Shown one piece after another: positions 49,161 through 59,139 of a stretch of 64,000 nucleotides of DNA (position 1 is its first letter; each line of letters opens with the position of its first letter). Both the position numbers and the translations under genes were made by a program. The notes under the pieces were generated by a model, which worked only from the letters and a program-made list of their open reading frames with translations, was not told the origin of the DNA and did not search any database. The stretch is from Prorocentrum cordatum (taxonomy: Eukaryota > Sar > Dinophyceae > Prorocentrales > Prorocentraceae). The stretch lies in assembly GCA_963575745.1 (NCBI GenBank), contig CAUYUJ010003619.1:1-64000 (forward strand), read 5' to 3'.

Positions 49161-49918
49161 CGCGGTTGGGCGTCGCCATGCGCGGACGTCTCGGCGCCGA
49201 GCGCGGTCTACGAGTGCCTGGGGCCGTCCGCGAATCCAGGTCAGACCTTTGGTGCCGGACTGGCCACCGCATGCGAGAGCTTCGAGCGCCCCGCCTCATT
49301 CTTCTACCACCTCGGGGGCGGGCGCGGCGGCATATGGGGGTTCCTCCGCGCTCGATGGCCACGCGCGCGAGCGTACTCCTGGAAGTCAGGCCAGCGTGGG
49401 GCGCGCGGTCTGCCACGCGCGGGCTGCAGGTTTTAAGGCGTCATGTTCTCTTCATCTACTTGTTCGTCGTCATCCTCATCTTCTTCTTCAGCATCGCTGC
49501 GCAGATGGGTGTTTCGTGGGCGATGCCCCCGCGATGTGCGGATATGTTTGAGAACTGCCCATCGGCAGAAAACATGCCCCCCCCAGCATGTTCGTCGAAA
49601 TTCCTGCACACTGCCAGCGGGCGTGGGCTTGGGAGTTCGAGGACCATGCTCGGGTGGGGGGGGAGTTGTTTGGCTTTTTGATATGCCGACGGCATCCTGG
49701 CCGCGGGGGCGCGCATTTTCGCTTTGCCCGCGGGGGCCGGCGGGAGCTGCCGCAGAGGGGACGCGGAGAAGGATGAGGAAGAGTAGGGCGACGAGGAAGA
49801 GCACGTGCATCTTGGAGAACTGCCAGTGGACTGACATATGCCCCCCGAGCATCTTCTTCGAAATGTTAGCCCAGTGGGCTTGGAATTTCGAGGGCCCTGC
49901 TATTTTCCTTCGTGTGTG
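49161..49918 (+). repeat. Unique sequence with a diverged repeat pair
   Basis: 49548-49665 and 49815-49900 share GAGAACTGCC, ACATGCCCCCC.AGCAT, TTCTTCGAAAT and GTGGGCTTGGGAGTTCGAGG. A third trace is at 51350-51405 (CTCGACCATGCTCGGG). Confidence 0.55.
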
Positions 49919-49922
49919 AGTG

Positions 49923-49953
<31 letters not shown>

Positions 49954-50101
49954 AAGGGCTCCGCCCCCTGCCGCCGGCCCCCTCCCTCGGAGAATGGGCC
50001 ATGGAAGAGCTAAGTCATGAGGTCTTGGCGCTGTCGTGAAGCAGTATCGAAACTTCATGCGAAGCCGATTCGCAATCAGCAAAACCAACTGATCACAAGA
50101 G

Positions 50102-50216
50102 GGGTTACCACACCTGGCGATTGGTAAGACGTGTATGGTTTACGGGCTTGGTTACCACACCTTGCGATTAAAGGGCCGAGGGAGTTCTCGCAGTTTGGGT
50201 TACCACGCCTTGCGAT
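50102..50216 (+). repeat. 48-bp repeat of GGTTACCACRCCTTGCGAT
   Basis: Three copies at about 50103, 50150 and 50199. It leads directly into the 73-bp satellite. Confidence 0.8.
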
Positions 50217-50222
50217 GGATGT

Positions 50223-50890
50223 GCGTGAAGGGTGGCACCGAATTTCAGAAATGTTGCACATCTCCTGTGTTTTTGGACCCTGACCCCGCGGATCTGCGTG
50301 AGGGGTAGCGCCGAATTTCAGAAATGTGGCAAATCCCCTGTGTTTTTGGACCCTGACCCCGCGGATCTGCGTGAGGGGTGGCACCGAATTTCAGAAATGT
50401 GGCAAATCCCATGTGTTTTTGGACCCTGACCCCGCGGATCTGCGTGAGGGGTGGCACCGAATTTCAGAAATGTGGCAAATCCCATGTGTTTTTGGACCCT
50501 GACCCCGCGGATCTGCGTGAGGGGTGGCACCGAATTTCAGAAATGTGGCAAATCCCATGTGTTTTTGGACCCTGACCCCGCGGATCTGCGTGAGGGGTGG
50601 CACCGAATTTCAGAAATGTGGCAAATCCCATGTGTTTTTGGACCCTGACCCCGCGGATCTGCGTGAGGGGTGGCACCGAATTTCAGAAATGTGGCAAATC
50701 CCTGTGTTTTTGGACCCTGACCCCGCGGATCTGCGTGAGGGGTGGCACCGAATTTCAGAAATGTGGCAAATCCCTGTGTTTTTGGACCCTGACCCCGCGG
50801 ATCTGCGTGAGGGGTGGCACCGAATTTCAGAAATGTGGCAAATCCCATGTGTTTTTGGACCCTGACCCCGCGGATCTGCGTGAGGGGTGT
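50223..50890 (+). repeat. 73-bp satellite, nine units
   Basis: GCGTGAGGGGTGGCACCGAA starts units at 50223, 50296, 50369 and then each 72-73 bp; each has TTTCAGAAATGTGGCAAATC and TTTTTGGACCCTGACCCCGC. Interior units are nearly identical, edge units diverged, the usual pattern of unequal exchange. Overlapping 65-70 codon frames are artefacts. Confidence 0.97.
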
Positions 50891-51125
50891 TGATTTCGAG
50901 CCCCCCAGCAATTCAGACAACGCGCCCAGGGGACGCTAAAAATCCCGTTTGGGCCTCCCCCCCCTCGCGCGGTCAATCAACTAGTTACAGTAACCAGCAA
51001 GAAGTCAACTAGTTACAGTAACCAGCAAGAAGCAGAACTGTAACACTGGAAACTACAAACTACAACTGGTACAGGAAACTGCGAATCACGCGCCTCGCAG
51101 CCTGGTGGCCCCACAAGGGGGCCGG

Positions 51126-51184
<59 letters not shown>

Positions 51185-51780
51185 ACATACGTATATGTAT
51201 CTGCGATTTCTTCTGCCCGCTTGTTCCCCGGCTCTTCTGATTTTACGAAGGCACCTTGGCGGCGAGCGCGTGCACCCGCTTTGCCCGCGGAAGCTTGCGG
51301 TAGCTGCCGCGAGGAGGGGGAGGAGGTAGAGCAGGGCGATGAGGATAAGGGCATATATCTTGGATTGGCACCGGGCTGGGATACCTCGACCATGCTCGGG
51401 CGGCATTAGCGCGAAGATACGGGGCCATCATGGTCAATGAGAGTGAGGACGAACGGCGATGGATTGAAATGCCCCCCCCCATGCCCAATAATCTTCTGCG
51501 CGTTCCTTTTCCTGGCCGACCCCCCCGGTCACCTGCGCCTTCTTGGCAAGGGTTTTCGCGTCGAGATCCCGTTCGCCACGATATCTTCATAGAGCTCCGA
51601 GAGGTTAGAAAAAATACCGTTCCCGCGAGCAGGGGGGATGAATGTGCTTTGATATCGAAGGCATTGCATGGCGCTTGCATTGCGCCGCGTTGCGTTCGCA
51701 CTGCATTTCATCGCAGGCGATGTTTCTCCCCCAATCCCCGAGTTTCGCCCAAAAAGTTTGGCCGCTCAGAAAAATGGAAA
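50891..51780. other. No gene; direct repeat CAACTAGTTACAGTAACCAG and a (TA)n run
   Basis: The 20-mer occurs at 50978 and 51006 (28-bp period). (TA)n at 51128-51200. Confidence 0.6.
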
Positions 51781-51925
51781 AACCCTGGGATACACCCCAA
51801 GGGGGCTATTCGGACGCACCCCTATCGAGGATGGGCACCCCCCCATCGTATATCCCAGGGTTGGGCCCCAAATTTCTAGTCCATTCGGAAACCCCACGAA
51901 GCCTGGGATAGGGGTCGACATATCC
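51781..51925. repeat. CCCTGGGATA / TATCCCAGGG inverted repeat
   Basis: CCCTGGGATACACCCCAAGG at 51784 and ATCGTATATCCCAGGGTTGG at 51846; GCCTGGGATAGGGGTCGACA at 51901 is a third arm. Confidence 0.55.
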
Positions 51926-52697
51926 CCTGTTATTTCATTCGCATTGCATTTCCATCGCACTGCGTTGCAGTCGCGCCGCGTGGCACCCGCGCTCTCGTCG
52001 CGTCGCGCTAGGCGTTCCGGCGACCGCGGTCCGAGCGCCGCCCAGGCCCCCGGAGGCCAGGACACGGATGGACCGGGGCACGGAAAACCAACGAAACGAC
52101 GCCCTTCCTTGCAAAGTCACATTCTTTCGGGGGAACGCAAGACCCGGGTTTGCCAGGACTCGGGTTCGCCATCGTTTTTTGACGACCGCGCCTCGGATTT
52201 TGACGAGGAGGAGTTTCGTGGGATGTCTGCAGCGGGAGGCCTCGTCAAAATGCAGGCTCGGCCTCGTCATTTTTTTGACGACCTCGTCGGGGATTTCCGA
52301 GTCCCCCGTACCCGGGTCTTACGTCTCCCCGGTTCTTCAGCACGTGTGAAATTGTTTCTCTTGCGCTGCAAAATTCGGTCTTGTGTGCGGGTTTCAGGGG
52401 TTTCTGCAACATGTTCGGGTCTGTGTCCGGATTCGTTTGGGAAATGTTGCAATTCTTTTGTTCGTGTCGCCATCTGAAACACATGGTTTCGAGGTATGTT
52501 GGGTGTCCGGGTCTAGCGTGTCCGGGCGCGCGGGGCCTTGAGCCGTGTTGCACGCCCGCATTTTTCAGCGGCATTTCCAACCCAAGCCGCCCAAAAGCCG
52601 ACCGCCCGCCAAGAGAACCGTGGGAGGGGCCCGGGAGGCGCGACGGGCGAAGTTGAAACGCCGCCGCGAACGGCATGCCCAGAATCACATCGCAGAG
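51926..52697. other. No gene seen
   Basis: 52190-52300 has dyads around CCTCGTC/GACGAGG. No exon recognised. Confidence 0.35.
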
Positions 52698-52855
52698 ACC
52701 AGCGCGCGGGCTGAAGTATTGGACGACCGATCTGCAGAGGCAGCCAGGGCACGTGCGTCGACGCAGCGGCGCGAAACCAGCGCGCGGGCTGTAGTATTGG
52801 ACGACCGATATGCAGAGGCAGCCAGCGCGCGTGCGCCGACGCAGCGGCGCGAACA
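52698..52855 (+). repeat. 78-bp in-frame tandem duplication
   Basis: Units at 52698 and 52776 start ACCAGCGCGCGGGCTG and end GACGCAGCGGCGCGAA. 78 bp is 26 codons; the plus frame reads ETSARAEVLDDRSAEAARAR ASTQRR twice. It is followed in the same frame by poly-Asn. Could be coding, but the minus strand is also open. Confidence 0.75.
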
Positions 52856-52862
52856 GCTTCTG

Positions 52863-52868
52863 AACAAG

Positions 52869-52904
<36 letters not shown>

Positions 52905-52911
52905 CACAATC

Positions 52912-52948
<37 letters not shown>

Positions 52949-52952
52949 CGAC
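52863..52952 (+). repeat. (CAA)n trinucleotide tract
   Basis: AACAACAAC with two CAATCACAATCAC breaks. The only non-GGA triplet tract of size in the window. Confidence 0.93.
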
Positions 52953-54254
52953 AACAAAAACACCTTGAACACGTCCAGCGGGCATTCGACACGTCGGCGC
53001 GCACTCGCACGCGCAGCCTGCAGCAAAGACAGGGCACTAGGGATGTAGTCAGTAGCTCCAGGGGCGCGCGCAATTCGGCCGCAGCCTTATCAAGCTGGAA
53101 GAGGCCTCCCAAGAGCACTCGCCCAGCGAGCCGCCCCCAGACCCTTCCGCCTTTTTTCCGCCTCCCCGTGAGAACTTTGAGCGCAGGTGCATTAAGTGTT
53201 GTCGTGTGTTCCTCCACTTTTCCTTGCCCTGGCTTCACTTCCAGTTTTTGCTGCGGCTTCTGCTCCTGATCCTGTTTTTTGTTACTGCCCCTGCCTTCCT
53301 CCTGCTCCTGCTCCTGCGCCTCCTCCTTATACCTGCTCCTCCCTCTTTTCTTTTCTTTCCTCCTTCCCCCCTCCTCCCCCCTCTCTGCCGCCCCCGTCGC
53401 CTCTCTTCCCCTGCCCGCGCCCCCCGCCCCCTGCCCCCCGCGACCGCGGCCATTTGTGGTTCACGCGCTGAGGCGCTGAGTTACCACCTCGCACATTGCG
53501 CCCGCGAAAGGCGCCAGTGACTCACGCGCCCAAACGTGCCCTCGAGCCACGACGAGTGGCGCGGCCCCCCCCGCGCGCCCAGGGAGCCTCGGCCCCGCCT
53601 GGCCCGGCGTGGACGCGGACCAGGAGTTCCCCCGGATGGTCGGCGAGGAAGACGCGGCGGCGGGCGACTTGCCCTGGGCTTGCTCCGTTTTCGCCGCTGT
53701 TCCCGCGGCGGGCCGATGCCATCTAGTTGGGCCGTCGCCTGCTGGGTGGGCGTTGCGGTGTCGTGCTGCCGCCCTCCCTGGTCGGCGAGACGACGCCGCG
53801 GGCGGTCGCGGCTGTCCTCCCCGGTTTCGACGGCCTCGCCGCCGACGCCGCCGACCACTTGCGCCACTTGCGCCGGCTCCGCCAACGACGACCTGGACTT
53901 CAACGAGGCGGCGGCGGCGGCGGAAAGATTGTTTGCCGACCTATGCCAGGCGTCGGCAACCGTCAACCCGCCACCAGAAAAAATGAATGCGCCCATAATT
54001 GGGGGTCAGACAACAGTAGAGACCACCAGGGAAGCTTAAGTTTAGCAGCCTCGCGGGCACGTCCGTGGGTCTAGCCCGTCCGAGTCCAGCGGAATCCGCC
54101 GAGTTTGGCGTAGTTCGGCATAGATGCGGGATTTGATATGGTCCAGTTTGTGTTCGAAGCGACCTGACTCGGCCAGGTAGCTCTGAGTCGACCCTTTCGA
54201 AGACCATCTAGGAGCTGCTTCCTCATCTTCAGGAATTAGCAGCGACGTGCACAT
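52953..54254. other. GC-rich block, uncertain coding
   Basis: 53200-53445 is C/T-rich. 53600-53990 has balanced composition; plus frames give AVACWVGVAVSCC, VLPPSLVGETTPRAVAAVLP and NDDLDFNEAAAAAERLFADL in different frames, so any exon would be damaged or spliced. No family recognised. Confidence 0.25.
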
Positions 54255-54645
54255 GCGATATCAGAGGTCCGCGCAAATCTCCCTGGCCAGCGCCTGGCAC
54301 CATAGAGAGCTCCACCGAAGGCCCAATAGGCGACGTTCGAATGCGTTCCCCCCGCCCAGAACACCGTTTCGTGCCACCCATACGGAGCTCCACCGAGGAC
54401 CCCATTGGCCGCAGCCGCGCGCGTTTCCCACGCCGAGTACAATGTTTCGGGGCCCCGTTGGGAGTTCCATCGGATGGCCCAGTGGCCGCTGCCGCGCGCG
54501 CCTCCCGCACCCATCGCGGCACTCGCTTAACGTTTTTCGTGGCTTCTCAAGGAGTTCCACCGAGGTCGGTACCCACAATGCTGAATTCATAATTGCATAT
54601 GCTTGGGTTGTTCGCTTGGAGTCTTTCGCCTGGATTGTCATCCCT
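54255..54645 (+). mobile_element. Satellite-carrying element, copy C (short, diverged)
   Basis: About four diverged ~90-bp units with GAGCTCCACCGARG-type words, ending in CGGTACCCACAATG, GCATATGCTTGGGTTGTTCG and GTCTTTCGCCTGG. The right end is shared with copies A and B; the usual left leader is missing. Confidence 0.65.
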
Positions 54646-54860
54646 TGGCGATAGCGGGCGTGGCCACGGGTGGGAGGGGGGGGGGGGCACGCAACGATTC
54701 GCGCCGGCGCCGTCTTGCAATGCTGATGTATGGGTTATTTCCAGACGGCGCCAACGCGAGATGCGACGTGACCAGTGGGGGGAATGAGGGGGGAGGGGCC
54801 AATCGCGGGCGTTATGTATGTCAGTTCGTTTTTCTTGTATCATTTTCCTTTGACCACCTT
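54646..54860. other. No gene seen
   Basis: G-run at 54676-54688; otherwise unique. Confidence 0.3.
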
Positions 54861-55043
54861 CCCCGACCCCTTCTTCGTCGTGAAACAATCACGGCGCAAC
54901 GTTCTGGGTCATTGTCGGACCCAGGGACCCCGACAGGCACCGGGGACCGTCAGAAAACTATTCGGTATGCGAAGGTTCGTGGAAAGGGTCCAGACCTGTG
55001 GGGAGCCACGTTGTGACAAGATCACGACGTCGGGGGATTGGGT
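54861..55043 (+). mobile_element. CAGACCCCC element, copy with altered left end
   Basis: CCCCGACCCCTTCTTCG, GTGAAACAATCACGGCG, GGGGACCGTCAGAAAACTAT, GACAAGATCACGACGTCGGG, GGATTGGG. 183 bp. Confidence 0.65.
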
Positions 55044-55788
55044 TTGATTGCCCCGAACCGTGGCGGAGAACACGTTCGATATCGTGGCCAACATACTGGT
55101 GCCCGTTACGCATTCGCGTTGGCAGCACGGTCGTTTGTGTGATAACGCACACAGCACCAGCATCTAATTCAAACTATTTTGCTTTCTGCTGTCCGACTTG
55201 TGCATTGACAGCTTGGCGGCTCTTGGCGCAGTAGTTTGAACCTTGGGCTATCCGCCCGCATCCTTTCTAAGAAGAAGAATAATAATAAAACATGATTATC
55301 CACTGCTTGGGGCCGTGCGAATTTCTCAAGTAGACGATGGAACCCCCCTTCCTGGCGCGCAAAGCGCGCCAGGGAGGCTGTGCCAAAAGCGCAGCCAGGG
55401 GGTCCAGCGCCGATCCAAGACATCCGCGCGGACCCTCGAAAGTTGATGTTGGTGTAGCTTGTTATGATAACATTATTATGGTTTCTCTCCCCGCTCCCAC
55501 TTTGCTGCTGTGTTTCCAAGCTTCTGTTCGGCGATCAGCGGCTGAACGGCCCACGCCTCGAGCAGTCAGCGGAGACGTCAGTCCATCGTCGCGACGAGGG
55601 GGCCCTTTTTTTCAGTTGGCATACCTTGCCCAATCACGAGTACCCCTGTGTCCCGTATGCAGCGACACATGCCCGCTGCATTCCTATGGCAGCGTGGTAG
55701 CGGGGCCTTTGGACGGGTCTCGTGTCCTCCCGCGTGTCCTCCAATAGAGTTCGACTACAAGCGTTATACAGTTGACGTGTGGAGAAGA
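55044..55788. other. No gene; dyad-rich patch at 55315-55460
   Basis: CCCTTCCTGGCGCGCAAAGC GCGCCAGGGAGG (55346) is a perfect hairpin with 12-bp arms. Confidence 0.45.
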
Positions 55789-55992
55789 GGAAAAGGAGGA
55801 GGAGGAGGAGGAGGAGGAGGAGGAGGAGCACGAGGAGGAGGAGGAGGAACACGAGGAGGAGGAGGAAAAGGAGGGGAGGAAAGAGGAAAGAGGAGGAGGA
55901 GGAGGAGGAGGAGGAGGAGAGAAGAGGGGGAGAGGAGGAGAGAGGAGGAGGAGGAGGAGGAGGAGGAGGAGGAGGAGGGGGAGGAGGGGGGG
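55789..55992 (+). repeat. (GGA)n tract
   Basis: GGAGGA with CACGAGG and AAAGGA breaks. Poly-Glu/Arg/Gly frames are artefacts. Confidence 0.9.
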
Positions 55993-56609
55993 GTCGCCGC
56001 GCCCAGCTCCCGGTGCAAGGGACGCTCCGCGCTCCCGCCGGGGCGCTCCGCGGCGCGCGGGCACTGCAGCGCAGCTGGATTTTGGCAGCGAGCTCGCTCC
56101 GGAGGCGACGGCAGGGGCGCAGGCAGCGGAGGCCCACGCCAAGAAACACCCTGGTCGCCCATGCCAAGTGGAGGCCCATGCCAAGAAACACCTCCACCTC
56201 CTCCTCCTCCTCCTCCTCCTCCTCCTCCTCCTCCTCCTTCACTCCGATAATATATGCCCCTAGAGCTAAGACAGGCTCCAAAGGCAAGGGGAGGGGTCGG
56301 AGGTCGGGGGGTGGGCTTGGGTGAGGGTCCCCGTGCCTTTGGAGCCTGCCTCCCTGGGGCTGCGTGCCCATTTCGGGGAGTGCAGGACGGCCAGTGCCGC
56401 TTCTATGCGGAGTGCGCTGGCTGTATTGCGATGTCTGGGGGGTGCAGAAGCTACCCGACTCAGAGTCCTCTATCTCTGCACGTAAGTCTGACGCAGCGTG
56501 CTGTAGCAGTATGACAGGGGTGACGGCAGGACTCCACGAGCTATTCATTCATTCATTCCCCCTCCTCTACCTCCTCCTCCTCCTCTTCGTCCTCCTCCTC
56601 TCCTCCTTC
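55993..56609 (+). other. Family L fragments, (TCC)n and a weak Cys-rich exon candidate
   Basis: CCAAGAAACACCCTGG and CCAAGAAACACCTCC are L fragments; (TCC)n at 56190-56238. A plus frame gives CPFRGVQDGQCRFYAECAGC IAMSGGCRSYP and meets GCAC|GTAAGT at 56481, a strong donor-like site. Possibly an exon of a Cys-rich protein; unrecognised. Confidence 0.25.
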
Positions 56610-56785
56610 TCCGCCTCCCCATGCCAAGAAGCACCCTGCTCGCCTCCAGGGTGCCCTGGGGGTTCTTGGGTTTCGATGGTTCTGCCATGGAGAGCGTGAC
56701 GCTCACACACCAAGAATTCAATTGACGTCCTGGGGTCTCAGAGTTGGGCTTCTTGTGGAAGATTTTTTTTGTAGCCGGGCCCCTA
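56610..56785 (+). mobile_element. Family L copy 3 (intact)
   Basis: CCCATGCCAAGAAGCACCCT, GCTCGCCTCCAGGGTGCCCT, GGTTCTGCCATGGAGAGCGT, GGGGTCTCAGAGTTGGGCTT, then a T-run. Confidence 0.7.
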
Positions 56786-56946
56786 CCATAGCCCAGGGCG
56801 CGGGTACTACACGCATTCGCCGGCGAGCATCGCCAAAGACAAAGATCATCGGCGCCCTGGGACATACGTATTGCGCCCCCCTAGTCGTTCGCCCCCGTCG
56901 TCGCCTCCGATCACTGCTGAACAAAAACAGCTGCGTTAGCATACAT

Positions 56947-57079
56947 CGTCGGAGGTCCGCGCAGATTTCTTGGATCTGCGCTGGACTCCCCGCGCGGCGC
57001 CTCCGGCCTCGCTCCTGGCACCACGCGCCTGGGAGAGGGGTCGAGCACTGATGGAGTAGATCCGCGCAGACCTCCGACA
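56947..57079. mobile_element. 133-bp element with 20-bp terminal inverted repeats
   Basis: CGTCGGAGGTCCGCGCAGAT at the left, ATCCGCGCAGACCTCCGACA at the right (3 mismatches). A related arm is at 54261 (CAGAGGTCCGCGCAAAT). Confidence 0.65.
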
Positions 57080-57984
57080 GTTGGTGGTGACGCCGCCCCT
57101 CCTTCTACGAGCGCAGATCCTTCCCGAAAGTACAGCCAAGACTCGGAAGGGGCTCGATGCTCCTTAGGTTCCTCCAGTGCTGTTCCTCTTGCCCTCCTGG
57201 GGCACGGAGGCGCTTACAGGGCCACGAAGGGGCTTCGTTCCTTATTTAGCGTTGCTTCTTTCAGCGGCCCGACTGTACTTCGCGCACCTCGGCATGAACT
57301 CAGCCCAGCGGTCCTAAAACCTCCCCGCGAAGCAGCGGGTCGGAGGCTGGCGCCGCTCGGGGCACTGGTGTTTGACGCGCAGTCGGCTACGCGTAGCCTC
57401 AAGTCGAGCTTGTCCCTCTACAGAAGGAATATCCCAAAATAGTCAAAACATAGTCAGAGGATTATTTTTCGAGTATTGTTTGACCAGTTCGGAGTATTGT
57501 TTGACTATGCCTTATTTTTCGTCCAAGATCCCCCTGTGGGGGGACATGCCCGACCTCAGCGTGGCCCTAAGCAGCGAATGCATGTGGGGGTCCCAGCTCC
57601 TTGGCAGGGAAGCGCCAGCGCGCCGCCCACCTGCCGAGCCCGTATGTTGTGCCGTCGTGCGTGCCGTGCAGGCTCGTGGTCTGGAGCCTCGTGGATGAGC
57701 GCGCCGCCCGCGTGCCGTGGCCGCCCTCTCGAGGGCGACGAGTGTGCCGCGCCGTACTCCCCAGGCAGCGCGTGGTATCACGCCGAGCTGCTGCTGTTTA
57801 GGGTCTCTGGGCCGGTGCACGCTCGCCTCCGCCACGACTTCGGCCCTGCTGTCCCAAGGCCTCCCCGCGAAGCAGCGGCTCGAAGGCTGACCCTGCTCGG
57901 GCGCTGGCTCTCGCCGTGTAGTCGGCTACGCGCAGAAGTGATTCTTCGCCCAGTTGGGTGCGGCAGTTCGGCCAGTCCCTCCCG
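57080..57984 (+). repeat. Two direct repeats and an ATAGTCAAAACAT element
   Basis: 57318-57410 and 57858-57935 share CTCCCCGCGAAGCAGCGG, TCGGAGGCTG/TCGAAGGCTG and GTCGGCTACGCG. Between them 57430-57560 is the second ATAGTCAAAACAT element (compare 17470) ending GGGGGACATGCCCGACCT. Confidence 0.65.
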
Positions 57985-59110
57985 ACACCTTCCTGAGGAA
58001 GGTGTTCGGAAGTTTGTTGGGAAGGTTCTTCCAGAAAGCAGTCCTGAGGGAGCTTTCAGGAATGTTTTGTTTGGAAGGTCCTTCCAACAAAACCTTCCTG
58101 GGGAAGATTTGGGGAGATGGTTAGAAAGGTTCTTCCAAAACAAATCCTCCTGAGGAAGGTTTTAGGAAGATTGTCAGGGTGGTTCTTCCAAGCAAAAGAC
58201 CCGGAGGAAGATGTTAGGAAGGTTTTCAGGAAGGTTCTTCCAACTAACCCTCCCGAGGAAGGTTTTAGGACGGTGTTTTGGAAGTGCCTTCCAAAAAGCC
58301 ATCGTGAGGCAGGTTTTAGGAGGGTTGTTAGGAAGGTTCTTTCAAGAAGGCCTTTTGAGTTAGGAGAGGAAGGCTCTTTCCCAAAAACATTCCCGAGGAA
58401 GGTTGTTGAAGGTTTTTAGGAAGGTTAAGGACAATTGCCCTGAAGGTGGTTTTGGGAAGGTTGTTAGGACAGTTCTTCAAAAAAACACTCGTGAGCAAGG
58501 TTGTAGGAAGGTGTTTAGGAAGGTTCTTCCAACAATCCATACTGATACATGTTTTAGGAAGGTTTTTAGGAAGGTTCTTCCAACGCGCTCTCCTGAGGAA
58601 GAAGTTCGGCAGGTTTGTTTTGACGTGTTTCCAACCAACCCTCTGGAGTAAGGTTTTAGGAGGGTTTTTAGGAAGGCCCTTCAAACACACCTTCCTGAGG
58701 AAGGTTTTACGACAGTTGTTTGGGAGGTTCTTCCACACACACTTTCTTGAGGAAGGGTCCAGGAAGGTGTTTAGGAAAGTTCTTTCAACACAACTTGTCC
58801 CAAGGAAGTTGGCAGACAAATCTTTAGGAAGGTTCTTCCAACAAGCCCTCCCGAGGAAGGTTTTCAGGAAGGTCTTCCCACAGAAACAGCCATCCTGAGG
58901 ATGGTGTTAGGAAGGTTCCTCCAACAATCCATCCTGAGAAACGGTTTTAGGACGGCTTTAAGGAAGGTTTCAGATGTAGAACACATAATAATAATCAACA
59001 AACAAATCCGGATGAATGTTTCAGGGAGACGTTTAGGAAGGTTCTTCCAAACAAACACGGTTTGTGGCAGGTTCTTGGATGATTATGTGTAAGGTTGTTT
59101 TGTAAGGATT
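57985..59110 (+). repeat. 51-52 bp satellite, about 20 diverged units
   Basis: Consensus-like unit CCTGAGGAAGGTTTTAGGAA then GGTTGTTAGGAAGGTTCTTC CAACAA. Units differ a lot, so the array is old. GGAAGGTTCTTCC is a small dyad. Frames through it (Lys/Leu/Arg/Asn-rich) are artefacts. Related GGAAGGTTGTT words recur at 60590-60700. Confidence 0.9.
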
Positions 59111-59139
59111 TAGAAGGTTGTTTGAAAGGTTTGTCCCAA

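Noticed and set aside
48229-49416. 395-codon minus-strand frame
   Set aside because: Overlaps open plus-strand frames; internal repeats follow DNA-level CTGCCGTCGCTG periodicity; no domain seen.
50223-50890. CRISPR array
   Set aside because: The 73-bp units are contiguous without spacers, and the context is eukaryotic. It is a satellite.
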